From an uncultured Mediterraneibacter sp. (GTDB taxonomy: Bacteria > Bacillota > Clostridia > Lachnospirales > Lachnospiraceae), in assembly GCA_944384505.1 (NCBI GenBank), contig CALWTQ010000002.1:1-64000 (forward strand): DNA of 64,000 nucleotides. Reading direction: 5' to 3'. Shown piece after piece: positions 26,400 to 35,653 of this stretch. The translations under genes were made by a program, and so were the position numbers. The notes under the pieces were generated by a model. It was not told the origin of the DNA. It searched no databases and saw only the letters and a program-made list of their open reading frames with translations. Position 1 is the stretch's first letter. Each line of letters opens with the position of its first letter.

Positions 26400-28350
26400 T
26401 CTGTCCCTCCTGGAATTTCTGCAGTTCCTTCACCCATACCAGCATTTCGCCGGGGGTACGGTTACACCAGTACGCATAGGGGATAAAGGTAAGTTCGGTT
26501 CTTTTCCAGCAGATCTTCTCCTCACTGTATAAATCCTCCTCCGGCCAGCCTGTCTCCACTGCCCTGAGCCCGGAGGCGCGTATCTCTGTGACGCCCCCCA
26601 GAATATCCTCTCTGTAACATTCCCTGAGACTGCCCGGATCCAGGTAAATCCCCGGAAGATTCTTTCCGTTGTCCTGCTCTTCCAGACAGTAAACTAACGG
26701 TCCCCTCATCACCGCGGCTTTCCCGATATTCTCCCTTACCCTGGGGCTGCTTCTGATCACTCTCGGCTCTATGTCCATGGATATATGAAGCTCCTGCCGC
26801 TCCCCGTCCAGAGGGATCTTTGCGTATCCTTTTATCCCCTCATATTCTGTCTTCCTGCCGCAGGATGAAACATCAAACCGTTTTACATAATGTGGTATCC
26901 TTAAAAATAAATTTCCATGATAATCCTTATCTGACAGAACCGTGAGCTTCACCTCACCCTCCGCCGGAAATTCTGTCTCCATGCGGATCACCGTTCTATG
27001 CCCGTCCAGATCCAGAGTCACCTCTGTACCCAGATATAAGTTCCAGTAAACATCTGCCCCGTTCTGAAACACTGCATACTCGCCGAGCGATGCCAGGGTT
27101 CTTGCAATATTGGGCGGACAGCAGGCAACTCCGAACCACTTCTGGCGCACCGGCTTTACATGTTCCTTTGAAGTTCTCGGAAGACAGTTTTCCGGCCAGA
27201 CTTCAAGTGGATTTACATAGAAAAAGCTTCTGCCATCCATTGATATCCCCGCCAGAACCGTATTATACAAGGCCAGCTCGGCAATATCCATATATCTGGC
27301 TTCCCCTGTAATCTGTGCCATTCTCCGCGAAAACAGAGCCAGCCCGACCGAAGCGCAGGATTCAGAATAATTGCAGTTGTTCGGCAGGTCATAGTCGGTG
27401 GTAAACCGTTCCAAGAGTCCTGAACTTCCGATGCTTCCGGTAATATACATCCTTTTTCCTACTATATTCTCCCACAAGGTCCTGCACACATTCAACAGGT
27501 CTGCATCCTTATAAAACGCGGCGATATCTGCCATTGCCGAATACATATAAACAGCTCTCACCGCATGGCCTTCGGCCGTTTTCTGCTGCCGGACCGGAAG
27601 ATGAGTCTGTGCGTACTTTCTGTCATAATCTTCCAGTTCAGGAAATATCATCCGGTAAGCAGGATTTTTCTTTTCTTCCTCAAAATAGTCCGGAATCCTT
27701 CCCCTCCGTTCAAGAAATGCTTTCGCCTGCTTTAAATATTTCTCATTTCCGGTTGCTTCGTACATCTTGATCAGGCCAATCTCAATTTCCTGATGTCCGG
27801 GATACGCGCGGGAATTATTTTCATCTGAAAAAAGAGTGCAGATCAGATCTGCGAATTTTATCATTATGCGGAGAAACTTGTCCTTCCCTGTGGCACGGTA
27901 ATAGGCCGTTGCCGCTTCCATCAGGTGGCCCGCAGTGTAAAGCTCATGTCCTTCTTTCAGGTTTGTGAATCTTTTCCCCTTTTCCTTTATCGTATAATAT
28001 GTGTTAATGTAACCATCGGCCCACTGAGCCTCCCCTATTAAATCAATCACCTCGTCCGCGCATGCTTCCCACTCCGGATCTCTCTTACTCATCAGCACAT
28101 ACGACAGCGCTTCCAGCCATTTTGCCACATCAGAATCCTGAAAGACCGCTCCGTAAAATTCTCCCTCTTCCCGGCCTGCCGCGATCTTGAAATTGCTGAT
28201 ACAGTGACTGGTCTCAACTCCTTCCAGATTATCATTGAGGATATCCCACTGGTAAGGTATCTCGACTTCCGGCACCAGACGCAGATATCGGTCCCAGAAC
28301 GAATCTTTGATTTTGATATTTTTTAAAGAAACCAGCTTTAATTTTTCCAT
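26365..28350 (-). CDS. GH127 beta-L-arabinofuranosidase family protein
   Basis: About 661 residues from the ATG at 28350 (GAAGGG upstream; an ATG five codons earlier at 28365 lacks a good site). It matches the DUF1680/GH127 family: KDSFWDRYLRL near the start, QWADGYINTYYT, GHLMEAATAYYRATG, and the zinc/catalytic residues Glu and Cys in SESCASVGL plus the Cys pair in GVACCPPNIAR. The cysteine nucleophile system known for HypBA1 is therefore intact. No signal peptide, so it is cytoplasmic. It should release L-arabinofuranose from imported beta-arabinooligosaccharides or glycopeptides. First gene of the ABC operon, behind two LacI-type operators. Confidence 0.9.
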   Translation of the reverse strand: MEKLKLVSLKNIKIKDSFWDRYLRLVPEVEIPYQWDILNDNLEGVETSHCISNFKIAAGREEGEFYGAVFQDSDVAKWLEALSYVLMSKRDPEWEACADEVIDLIGEAQWADGYINTYYTIKEKGKRFTNLKEGHELYTAGHLMEAATAYYRATGKDKFLRIMIKFADLICTLFSDENNSRAYPGHQEIEIGLIKMYEATGNEKYLKQAKAFLERRGRIPDYFEEEKKNPAYRMIFPELEDYDRKYAQTHLPVRQQKTAEGHAVRAVYMYSAMADIAAFYKDADLLNVCRTLWENIVGKRMYITGSIGSSGLLERFTTDYDLPNNCNYSESCASVGLALFSRRMAQITGEARYMDIAELALYNTVLAGISMDGRSFFYVNPLEVWPENCLPRTSKEHVKPVRQKWFGVACCPPNIARTLASLGEYAVFQNGADVYWNLYLGTEVTLDLDGHRTVIRMETEFPAEGEVKLTVLSDKDYHGNLFLRIPHYVKRFDVSSCGRKTEYEGIKGYAKIPLDGERQELHISMDIEPRVIRSSPRVRENIGKAAVMRGPLVYCLEEQDNGKNLPGIYLDPGSLRECYREDILGGVTEIRASGLRAVETGWPEEDLYSEEKICWKRTELTFIPYAYWCNRTPGEMLVWVKELQKFQEGQNGKDQSMGVHN

Positions 28351-28367
28351 ACTCCAGCCCTTCATTA

Positions 28368-28428
28368 GATTATACGTTTAATCAATTCTCCGGAAAATTA
28401 AACGCACTTTGATTATACGTTTAATCAA
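28368..28428 (-). promoter_or_regulatory. Twin LacI-type operators of the GH127/ABC operon
   Basis: Two exact copies of GATTATACGTTTAATCAA at 28368-28385 and 28411-28428, 43 bases apart. Each is a near-perfect palindrome centred on ACGT, in the style of LacI-family operators with a central CG. On the minus strand each includes TATAAT, so the operator and a -10 element overlap and repression would be direct. Spacing of four helical turns suits tetramer looping. Confidence 0.7.
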
Positions 28429-28529
28429 ATATATCATAGATATCTCAAAAAATCAACACTTTTTGTTAATTTTGTTTGCTTAATCGCTATTTTAATAGTT
28501 TTTATTGTTGAAAAAGCTACATGAAAATC

Positions 28530-29618
28530 TTAAGTATCCCGAATTCTGAGAGCTAAATACAGAAGAACAGCATCCCGGAAACGACGGGGATTAAGACCGC
28601 TTTTCTCATGAATATGATTTAATTTATACTGAAGCGTATTTTTATGGATATATAGCTTCTGGGAGGTATTTGCAAGGGACATATCTTCTGAAAAATACGT
28701 TTCTAGTATTTCCTGCTCCTCCTCTGAAATCCGGCCTATTGTTTTTTTCAGGAATTCTTCTCTATTGTTTTCATCGACAGAAGAAAGAATGATCTCCAGG
28801 GTAAGATCATCGAAAGAGACAAAGCTTTTCTCTGCTCCGTCAAGACTTTTTAATGCTGTTCTGGCCGATGCGTATGACAGGTGCAGATGAAAAAGAGGAC
28901 ATGATTTTCCGGCAGCAATTTTAATGATCTCTGGATTCTTTTGTGAAAAGGCCTGCAGGATAAGCGCATTTTTTTTATAATCCTGTTCGTCTATAACAGC
29001 AAGAAATTCTCTTGGATAGCTAAACGTAAACAGATCAACGCCAGCCTGGGCAAACAGTTGTCCGATCTTTTGTTCCAAAAGCGAAAGGTTCACCAGATTA
29101 TATCCGGGATTAATCTGTATCACAAGGAAACGTTTCGGAGTTTCCGGATCAATTCCGAATTCTTTCAGACATTCGTTAAGATAGCCCGTATACTGCTTTT
29201 CCTCTCTCGTAAGTGTGGTTACAATATAATTCTTTTTGTCTGCCTGGCTGCGGCTGAACGCGTTAAGTTCCTGTTCACGGATTAAAAGCTTTGTAATCCG
29301 CTCAGCCAGATAGGCATATTTTCTTACTGTGTCAGGAATTCCGGTAATTCCAATTACTGCGAGAAGCCTTCCGTTATGATAAATCGGCATATTTATCCCC
29401 TGCTGTGTACCGGTAAAACTATCATTCTCATTTACCTCAATTGTATTTCCGGACGAAGCAGCCTTTCTTCCAACCTCGTGATAGGTATCAATACGTGCGG
29501 GATTCGTACTGGCAAAGATCATACCATTCTCATTGATAAAATTAATATCATATCCACAGACATCCTTTACCGTATCTACAATCTGCTGTGCAAGCGTACT
29601 GTCAACTGAAGTAATCAT
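28530..29618 (-). CDS. CdaR-type sugar-diacid regulator
   Basis: 362-residue activator of the CdaR/PucR class. The N-terminal sugar-diacid recognition domain covers about 1-135, starting SVDSTLAQQIVDTVKD. A middle GGDEF-like part follows, and the C-terminal PucR helix-turn-helix reads DMSLANTSQKLYIHKNTLQYKLNHIHEKSGLNPR. It is divergent from a glycerate kinase gene; in other bacteria CdaR proteins activate glycerate/glucarate genes in response to glycerate. This pairing makes glycerate a strong candidate effector. GGAGGG precedes the ATG. Confidence 0.9.
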   Translation of the reverse strand: MITSVDSTLAQQIVDTVKDVCGYDINFINENGMIFASTNPARIDTYHEVGRKAASSGNTIEVNENDSFTGTQQGINMPIYHNGRLLAVIGITGIPDTVRKYAYLAERITKLLIREQELNAFSRSQADKKNYIVTTLTREEKQYTGYLNECLKEFGIDPETPKRFLVIQINPGYNLVNLSLLEQKIGQLFAQAGVDLFTFSYPREFLAVIDEQDYKKNALILQAFSQKNPEIIKIAAGKSCPLFHLHLSYASARTALKSLDGAEKSFVSFDDLTLEIILSSVDENNREEFLKKTIGRISEEEQEILETYFSEDMSLANTSQKLYIHKNTLQYKLNHIHEKSGLNPRRFRDAVLLYLALRIRDT

Positions 29619-29701
29619 TGAGTTTTCCCTCCCTGTTCTTTTTCGTTACTATTCACGGCCCACTCCCCGCCTATGAGCAGGCTCATGCAGGCTTAGGTCT
29701 T

Positions 29702-29729
29702 TTGACCCTGGCATCATATACATTATAAT
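29702..29729 (+). promoter_or_regulatory. Candidate sigma-70-type promoter for glycerate kinase
   Basis: TTGACC and TATAAT with 16 bases between, in the 230-base divergent gap. The leader to the kinase ATG would be about 110 bases. A palindrome ATGAGCaggCTCAT just upstream could be a CdaR site. Confidence 0.45.
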
Positions 29730-29848
29730 CTTATATGTTATCTATAACAATATATATTATTAAAACGCAATATTTTTATTATATAAAACATATTCATAAT
29801 GCTTAGTATATGATATATTATTTTTAGAATGAAAGCAGGAGGGAAAAA

Positions 29849-30976
29849 ATGAAAGTCATAGCCGCAATTGATTCATTCAAAGGAAGCCTTACTTCCATGG
29901 AGGCCGGAAACGCCGCAACGGAGGGTGTTCTCCTTGCAAAACCGGACGCAGTGGTAGTTGTCAAACCGCTGGCCGACGGAGGAGAGGGGACAACGGACGC
30001 CCTGATCGAGGGCATGAACGGAGAAAAGATCGAGATGACCGCCACGGGACCTCTGGGAAAAAAGGTCAGCTGCTATTATGGCTGGCTGCCCGAAAGCAGG
30101 ACTGCGGTGATCGAGATGGCCGCGGCAGCCGGGATCACTCTGATCAGCGAGGATGAAAAAGATCCGCTGGCCGCCACTACATACGGCGTGGGGGAAATGA
30201 TTCTTGACGCTGTGGAGAGAGGATGCAGGGATTTTATTATCGGGATCGGCGGAAGCGCTACGAATGACGGCGGGATCGGCATGTTAAAGGCTCTCGGATT
30301 CTCCTTTACAGATGAAAACGGACAGGATGCGGGGGAGGGCGGACAAGCTCTGGCAAAGGTTGCGCACATCCGCACAGAGGGAGTGAATCCCCTGCTGAAA
30401 GACTGCCATTTCCGGGTGGCCTGCGATGTGACCAATCCGCTGTGCGGAGAAAACGGCGCCACTTACATCTATGGCCCTCAGAAGGGGGTTACAGATGAGA
30501 TAAAAACATCTCTTGATCAGGGAATGGCCCATTTTGCAAAGGTTACATCCGATGCTTTCGGCTGTGACTATGCAGATTATCCAGGCGCAGGCGCAGCCGG
30601 CGGACTGGGCTTCGCGTTCCTTGCTTACCTGGGCGCCGAACTTACTCCAGGCATTGATCTCATCCTGAATGCAGTCGGGCTGGAAGAGGAGTTAAAGGAC
30701 GCGGATGTCGTCATCACAGGAGAAGGGCGGCTGGATCACCAGACGGCCATGGGCAAGGCTCCCGTAGGGGTAGCGGCTCTGGCGCATAAGTACCGCGCAA
30801 AGGTGATCGCGGTTGCCGGAAGCGTAACAAAAGATGCCGCTGCCTGCAATGAGGCGGGGATCGACGCTTTCTTTCCCATTGTCCGGGGCGTCACAACGCT
30901 GGAAGAGGCGATGGATCCAGAGAACGCAAAAGAGAATTTACGCCAGACAGTAAATCAGGTCTTCCGGCTGCTTTGA
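29849..30976 (+). CDS. glxK: Glycerate kinase
   Basis: 375-residue glycerate 2-kinase of the GarK/GlxK family, full length. Landmarks: AAIDSFKGSLTSMEAGNAA at the N-terminus, PLADGGEGTTDAL, GIGGSATNDGGIGML, GAAGGLGFAF and VVITGEGRLDHQTAMGKAP. It phosphorylates D-glycerate with ATP for entry into lower glycolysis. AGGAGGG sits just before the ATG, and the divergent CdaR gene probably controls it. Its last 13 or so codons and terminator are repeated at 33.3 kb. Confidence 0.93.
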   Translation: MKVIAAIDSFKGSLTSMEAGNAATEGVLLAKPDAVVVVKPLADGGEGTTDALIEGMNGEKIEMTATGPLGKKVSCYYGWLPESRTAVIEMAAAAGITLISEDEKDPLAATTYGVGEMILDAVERGCRDFIIGIGGSATNDGGIGMLKALGFSFTDENGQDAGEGGQALAKVAHIRTEGVNPLLKDCHFRVACDVTNPLCGENGATYIYGPQKGVTDEIKTSLDQGMAHFAKVTSDAFGCDYADYPGAGAAGGLGFAFLAYLGAELTPGIDLILNAVGLEEELKDADVVITGEGRLDHQTAMGKAPVGVAALAHKYRAKVIAVAGSVTKDAAACNEAGIDAFFPIVRGVTTLEEAMDPENAKENLRQTVNQVFRLL

Positions 30977-30991
30977 GCCGGGAGACCTGAT
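30954..30991 (+). terminator. Terminator of glycerate kinase
   Basis: ATCAGGTCTTCCGGCT / AGCCGGGAGACCTGAT hairpin with a single bulge, overlapping the last codons of the kinase gene and followed by CCTTTTA. Near-identical copy at 33320-33360. Confidence 0.85.
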
Positions 30992-31012
30992 CCTTTTACT
31001 CTAAACATTTCT

Positions 31013-32206
31013 TCAAGGGCGCTTCTGCTCTGTCACGGAAGTATGCAGAACATATTGAGTGATTCCCGCCTTCAAGCGGCGCAAGCCTTCCTTCATCGTT
31101 TCTCTTGTACACGCGATATTCATTCGCAGGAAGCCTTCACCGGCTTTTCCATATTCAGCTCCGGCGCACAAGTAAAGGCCTGTCTCCTGCCGGATATACT
31201 CTGCGAGTTCTTCCGCATTCTCAGTTATGCTGCGGCAGTCTATCCACAGCAGATATGTGGCGTCAGCAGAGACAAGGCGTACTTCCGGAATCTGCTTTTG
31301 CAGATATTCCCCTGCCTCCCGCCGGTTCTGAAAAAGATAGTCCCTCAGCTCATCCAGCCAGGCCCCGCCCTGTGTCCATGCCGCGATCGCCGCCGTCATA
31401 GCAAACGCGTTTGGTTCTGCCGCTTCGTCCGTATTCAGTCCCCGCCAGACTTTATGCCTCAGATTGTCATTCGGGACAGCAACCGCCGCAGTCTGAAGTC
31501 CCGCAAGGTTAAAAGACTTTGTAGGCGCGATACATGTAATACTGTTTTCCCTGCATGTCTCCGAAACTGACGCGAAAGGAATGTAGCTGCTTCCAGGTTC
31601 TGTCAGATCGCAGTGAATCTCATCCGATACCACCAGGACGTGATATTTTGCGCAGAGTTCGCCGACTTTTTTCATCGTCTCCCTGCTCCAGATCTTCCCC
31701 ACCGGATTGTGGGGATTGCAGAAAATCAGCATTGTTGTCTGTGGATCTGAAAGCTTCTTCTCCAGGTCTTCAAAGTCGATAACGTATGTTCCGTTTTCAT
31801 ACCGGAGCGGACACTCCGTCACATATCTTCCGTTATTCACTACCGAATTAAAAAAGATATTATAGACCGGTGTGAGCAGGACAATCTTTTCTGCCACTGT
31901 GGTCATCTTCCTTACAATACTGGAAATGGCCGGGACAACTCCGGTACAGAAGATCAGCCATTCCTTTTTCATCTGAAAATGATATCTCTCCTGCCACCAG
32001 CCCTGTATCGCCTGATACCACTCATCCGGGACGATAGTGTAGCCAAAGGCTCCGTGTTCCGCCCGCTTCCTCACCGCCTCTTTGACCTCCGGAGCCGTTT
32101 CAAAATCCATGTCCGCCACCCACATGGGAAGTTCATTTTCAGGAACGTCCCATTTCAGGGCCCATGTTCCCCGGCGGTTTACCGGCTGATCAAAATTGTA
32201 TTTCAT
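31013..32206 (-). CDS. MalY/PatB-type pyridoxal-phosphate C-S lyase or aminotransferase
   Basis: 397-residue fold-type I PLP enzyme. It has the MalY/PatB start (FDQPVNRRGTWALKWD), IFCNPHNPVGKIWSRE, VVSDEIHCDL and the Schiff-base lysine in APTKSFNLAGLQ. These enzymes cleave cystathionine or cysteine to pyruvate, ammonia and a thiol, and may transaminate. GGGAAGG is before the ATG; the DUF3737 gene ends 68 bases upstream, so both probably share a transcript. Confidence 0.9.
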   Translation of the reverse strand: MKYNFDQPVNRRGTWALKWDVPENELPMWVADMDFETAPEVKEAVRKRAEHGAFGYTIVPDEWYQAIQGWWQERYHFQMKKEWLIFCTGVVPAISSIVRKMTTVAEKIVLLTPVYNIFFNSVVNNGRYVTECPLRYENGTYVIDFEDLEKKLSDPQTTMLIFCNPHNPVGKIWSRETMKKVGELCAKYHVLVVSDEIHCDLTEPGSSYIPFASVSETCRENSITCIAPTKSFNLAGLQTAAVAVPNDNLRHKVWRGLNTDEAAEPNAFAMTAAIAAWTQGGAWLDELRDYLFQNRREAGEYLQKQIPEVRLVSADATYLLWIDCRSITENAEELAEYIRQETGLYLCAGAEYGKAGEGFLRMNIACTRETMKEGLRRLKAGITQYVLHTSVTEQKRP

Positions 32207-32273
32207 AATTAACCTTCCCTTTCATATTTCACAGGCTTTCTTCTCCGTATATTACTGCGGATTCTCTCTGATT

Positions 32274-33149
32274 TCAGGCACAGGCCTTTTCACTTTTCAC
32301 AGAGCCGCAGATAATCTTCGTCTGATCCGGATTGATTTTTGTCTGATCCATGATCAGCTCCCCGATCTCATCTGCCCGTATGATTCCGGACGCAGGGTTC
32401 ATAACGCTGTCTATTCTGCCATGGATTTCAGCGTCTACCGTAGAATATTCAAACGCCAGCGTAGTATTCAAAAGCCTGCAGTTTTTCATGACCAGATTCT
32501 CAATATAGCACATTCCCTGCAGACTTTCCACCGTGCAGTTCACAAGCGTCAGGTTTTTCGCGTTCCATCCAAAATATTCTCCGGAAATAAAAGAATCATA
32601 GACCGTTACATTCTCACTGTTCCAGAATGCGTCCTTGGAAAGCATTTTCGCGTTATGGATCTCTATATTTTTGGCTCCGTCAAAAGAATAGTTCCCTACG
32701 AGCTGGAAATCCCGGATCACCATATCCTGAGAATTCATGGCGAAATAGTCGCCCTTTGCCGTCACATGGTTCATCTTAACCCCGCTGCAGCTCCAAAGCG
32801 TTTCTCCTGCATTCGGGAAGTCTACATGATCAAGTGTAAGCTCCCGGCATCTGCGGAAATTTTTCGGCGCTTCGATCAGCGCGTTTCTCACGGTAATATT
32901 GTCCGTGTACCATACCCCCGCGCGGGCCATCTCAAACCAGGTACAGTTCTCCGCGAGGATATTCCGGCTGTACCACAGCGGATATTTCCACTTGAACATG
33001 CTTCCATAGAGTTCAATATCCCTGCTCTCCTTCAGCGGCGATTCTCCGTCGTCAAAGATCGTATCGTATATTTTCAGATTCTTTCCCTGAAACAGGGCCC
33101 TCTCTCCGGTTAAAAATTCCTGCCTGATTTCTCTCTTTTCTGTGTTCAT
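32274..33149 (-). CDS. DUF3737 family protein, parallel beta-helix
   Basis: About 291 residues from the ATG at 33149 (AGGGAGG 10 bases before; the longer frame begins with TTG). The sequence is a run of short beta repeats (for example LTLDHVDFPNAGETLW, NIEIHNAKMLSKDAFW, VTVYDSFISGEYFGW, LTLVNCTVESLQGM), the pattern of a right-handed parallel beta-helix. Family function is unknown. No signal peptide or membrane segment. Upstream of, and likely co-transcribed with, the MalY-type gene. Confidence 0.85.
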   Translation of the reverse strand: MNTEKREIRQEFLTGERALFQGKNLKIYDTIFDDGESPLKESRDIELYGSMFKWKYPLWYSRNILAENCTWFEMARAGVWYTDNITVRNALIEAPKNFRRCRELTLDHVDFPNAGETLWSCSGVKMNHVTAKGDYFAMNSQDMVIRDFQLVGNYSFDGAKNIEIHNAKMLSKDAFWNSENVTVYDSFISGEYFGWNAKNLTLVNCTVESLQGMCYIENLVMKNCRLLNTTLAFEYSTVDAEIHGRIDSVMNPASGIIRADEIGELIMDQTKINPDQTKIICGSVKSEKACA

Positions 33150-33292
33150 TATTTCCAATCCTCCCTTTAACTAAAAGTATAATATCTTACACGCAAAATA
33201 ACAAATACTTATCTTTTATTCTTTGCTATAGCTTTTTTGTATGCATATATGTGATTTTCTTACTTTAAAATTTATAAGGATGAGATGATACT

Positions 33293-33343
33293 ATGACAGT
33301 AGAATTACATCAGACAGTGAATCAGGTCTTCCGGCTGCTTTAA
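33293..33343 (+). pseudogene. Leftover 3' end of a second glycerate kinase gene
   Basis: A 16-codon frame MTVELHQTVNQVFRLL whose last 12 residues match the glycerate kinase C-terminus (RQTVNQVFRLL, with His for Arg), including most bases of the terminator. An AAGGATGAG ribosome site and AT-rich promoter-like DNA precede the ATG. It looks like a second kinase gene that lost nearly all of its body by internal deletion, leaving promoter, start and tail. Third-position differences show it is a diverged copy, not an assembly echo. Confidence 0.75.
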
Positions 33344-33360
33344 GCCGGGAAGACCTGATT
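33320..33360 (+). terminator. Terminator copy at the kinase remnant
   Basis: AATCAGGTCTTCCGGCT / AGCCGGGAAGACCTGATT perfect 17-base stem followed by CTTTTA; near-identical to the terminator at 30954-30991. It converges with the dehydrogenase gene whose stop is at 33392. Confidence 0.85.
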
Positions 33361-33391
33361 CTTTTAAAGATTCATTATTTACAGTTGCTTA

Positions 33392-34249
33392 TTACTCTGC
33401 CTTTGTATAGTCATAAAATCCTCTTCCGCTCTTTCTTCCAAGCATTCCGGCATTTACCATTTTCTTGAGAAGCGGGCACGGCCTGTATTTCGGATCTCCC
33501 ATTTCTTCGTAGATCTTTGTCATGCTGGCCAGGAGCGTATCCAGTCCTGTATAGTCGGCAAGCTCAAGCGGTCCCATAGGCCAGTTGCATCCCAGTTTCA
33601 TTGCCTGATCCACATCTTCCGGTTTATTGCCCTCCATTACAAGATAGATTGCCTCGTTTCTCATAGGCTCAAAGATCCGGTTTACAATAAATCCTGCTGT
33701 ATCAGGCGCTTTTACTGTCGTCTTTCCAATCAGCCGCCCAAACTCGAAAGCTTTTGACTCAGTTTCCGCAGAAGTCAGAAGCCCCGGGATGATCTCAACA
33801 AGCCTCATGGACGGAACCGGCATGAAGAAATGAGTCCCAACCACACGCTCCGGGCAGTTAGCGGCACTTGCAATTTTCGTGATCGACATGCCGGATGTGT
33901 TCGTACAGAGAATGGCGTCCTCTTTCATGATCTCATCAAGCTGAGCAAAAATCTTAAGTTTAATGTCCATATTTTCCGTTGCGGCTTCCACCACAACGTC
34001 CGCGTCCCTTCCGGCCTCATAGCTTCCGGAAGTTGAAAGCAGTTTAAGCGCCGCTTCTCTGTCCTCCGCTTTCATTCTGCCTTTTTCAATCTTTCGCTGA
34101 AGAAAATGTGCCACATTTGCAGCGCCTTTATCTGCCAGCTCTTTCGAAATATCTACCAGGACCGTTTTCACTCCATGCTCAATACAAGTCTGCGCGATGC
34201 CGCTTCCCATGATTCCTGCTCCTACAACCATAACTTTTGCAATACTCAT
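33392..34249 (-). CDS. 3-hydroxyacyl-CoA dehydrogenase
   Basis: 285 residues, full-length single-domain HbdA/FadB-type enzyme. The Rossmann motif is [13 protein letters not shown]. The catalytic serine region is CTNTSGMSI, the His-Glu pair lies in [18 protein letters not shown] and the Asn in GFIVNRI. Family members nearly always read HFFNP; Met replaces that Asn here, close to the active site. It oxidises 3-hydroxyacyl-CoA with NAD, or reduces in the butyrate direction. It stands alone, with no thiolase or crotonase beside it. AAGGAG precedes the ATG. Confidence 0.9.
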   Translation of the reverse strand: MSIAKVMVVGAGIMGSGIAQTCIEHGVKTVLVDISKELADKGAANVAHFLQRKIEKGRMKAEDREAALKLLSTSGSYEAGRDADVVVEAATENMDIKLKIFAQLDEIMKEDAILCTNTSGMSITKIASAANCPERVVGTHFFMPVPSMRLVEIIPGLLTSAETESKAFEFGRLIGKTTVKAPDTAGFIVNRIFEPMRNEAIYLVMEGNKPEDVDQAMKLGCNWPMGPLELADYTGLDTLLASMTKIYEEMGDPKYRPCPLLKKMVNAGMLGRKSGRGFYDYTKAE

Positions 34250-34594
34250 AATACTGATCTCCTTTTCTTACTTGTCTTTCTACTTTTGCGCACTTTTATT
34301 TTTCGCTTCTTTAAGTTTGCATCTGCCAGATTACTGCATTCATTATATCAACGGTATGTTTTTTGTTCAATTCGCACAATTTATAATCTTTACATCCGCT
34401 TTTTATAGTACATATACATCAATTCCATGCAGCTTGTCAGAAATTTTCATTCATCATTTTGTTTCTTCTTCAAAGTTATTAACACAAAATGAAATTTTTT
34501 TCATAAGACATTACCAATATTGTATATTTTGATTAAAAAACTGCTGATATCTTCTGTCTTTTCTTCGCGATCTGATGTTCAGGCACAAAAAAAA
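34250..34594. other. AT-rich gap upstream of the hydroxyacyl-CoA dehydrogenase
   Basis: About 345 bases without a supported gene. It should hold the promoter of the dehydrogenase on the minus strand. Short frames here lack ribosome sites and have the skewed composition of AT-rich DNA. Confidence 0.5.
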
Positions 34595-34624
34595 GCTGAT
34601 ATGTTTTCATGAAAACATATCAGC
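34595..34624 (-). terminator. Perfect palindromic terminator of the LacI gene
   Basis: 30-base perfect palindrome GCTGATATGTTTTCA with its complement, followed on the minus strand by eight T residues. It lies 29 bases after the LacI stop. Confidence 0.9.
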
Positions 34625-34652
34625 CTGCATACAACCCGGTTCTCTTTTTCAA

Positions 34653-35653
34653 TTACTCTTTTCTGTACACTACACTTTCTCCCGGGAGGATCAGCGGAGA
34701 AAATAAAACACTCTGGGTCTCCGCATCTTTATCACCGATCCTTTTCAGCAAAAGTTCAGCTGCGCATTCCCCCATTTTCCGGGGATTACTGCTTACCCTT
34801 GTCAGATTCAGGCTGCGTGATATGATCGTATCATCATAGCAGATGACACTTATTTCTTCCGGCACGCGCACCCCATAATCCTGAAATACCTTGATCAGCC
34901 CGTCCGCCATCAAATCGTTTCCGCAGAACACCGAAGTATAATTGCGATTCTCCTTTATGATCATCTCGCCAAATGTATAACCGCTTTGCCGGTCTAAATT
35001 CCCATAGTAGATGCTATGCTCTGACACAACTAAATTGCTTTTTTTCATAGCGTCCTTATATCCCCGCACTCTCTCCCGCGTTGTATTTGAGTAGGCATTT
35101 CCGGCCAGATGCCCGATCCGCCTGTGCCCTCTTTCTATCAGGTACTTTGCCGCCATATATCCTCCGCGGTAATTATCGCTGCAAACCGAATCAAAAGGGA
35201 CATCCTCTATCACCCGGTTAAGCAGCACCACCGGTATCCTGCTGTCTCTCATCGCGCCGGCAATCTCCGTTCCCCCACGGACATTCAGAAAGAGAGCGCC
35301 GGCATAGCCTTCGTTTAATGCCATCCCCACGCCTTCCTCCTCTACAGAGCTTTCTCCGCCGGTATATATGATCACCGGAACATAGCCGTGCTTTCTTAGT
35401 GTATCGGACAGACAGACAAGCTGTTCAATATAAAACTGATTATACATATCACCAATCAGGATCATAACGCTTCTGTCGCGGTATGCGGACTTACGCCCTT
35501 CCAGCAGGCTGGCTTTATACCCGTATTCAGACAGCAGTTTCTGAATCTCAATCCGCGTCTCCTGTTTTACATTCCCTTTATTAGTAATCACACGGGAGAT
35601 TGTTGCCGGTGAATATCCGCTGAGTTTTGAAAGTTCCTTTATCGTTATCCCAT
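34653..35653 (-). CDS. LacI-family regulator with out-of-frame start
   Basis: The body is a complete LacI-type regulator: helix-turn-helix TIKELSKLSGYSPATISRV, then VITNKGNVKQETRIEIQKL, and a full sensor domain to 34653. In the reading frame the protein can be followed back to GITIKELSKLS, but no ATG, GTG, TTG or CTG precedes this; a stop lies further up. An ATG at 35653 in another frame reads ATG GGA TAA CGA. Adding one A (GGA to GGAA) would give MGITIKELSKLSGYS, exactly a LacI start. So there is either a one-base deletion (mutation or sequencing error) or a non-standard start. The GTG at 35591 would drop the DNA-binding helices and is unlikely to be real. Confidence 0.75.

Noticed and set aside
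32196..33113. 305-codon plus-strand frame opposite the DUF3737 gene
   Set aside because: It is the antisense of a well-supported gene with a good start; its product is His/Ile/Arg-rich as expected of a shadow frame.
34595..34624. Perfect 30-base palindrome considered as an operator or att site
   Set aside because: It is followed by eight T residues right after the LacI stop, so a terminator explains it fully.
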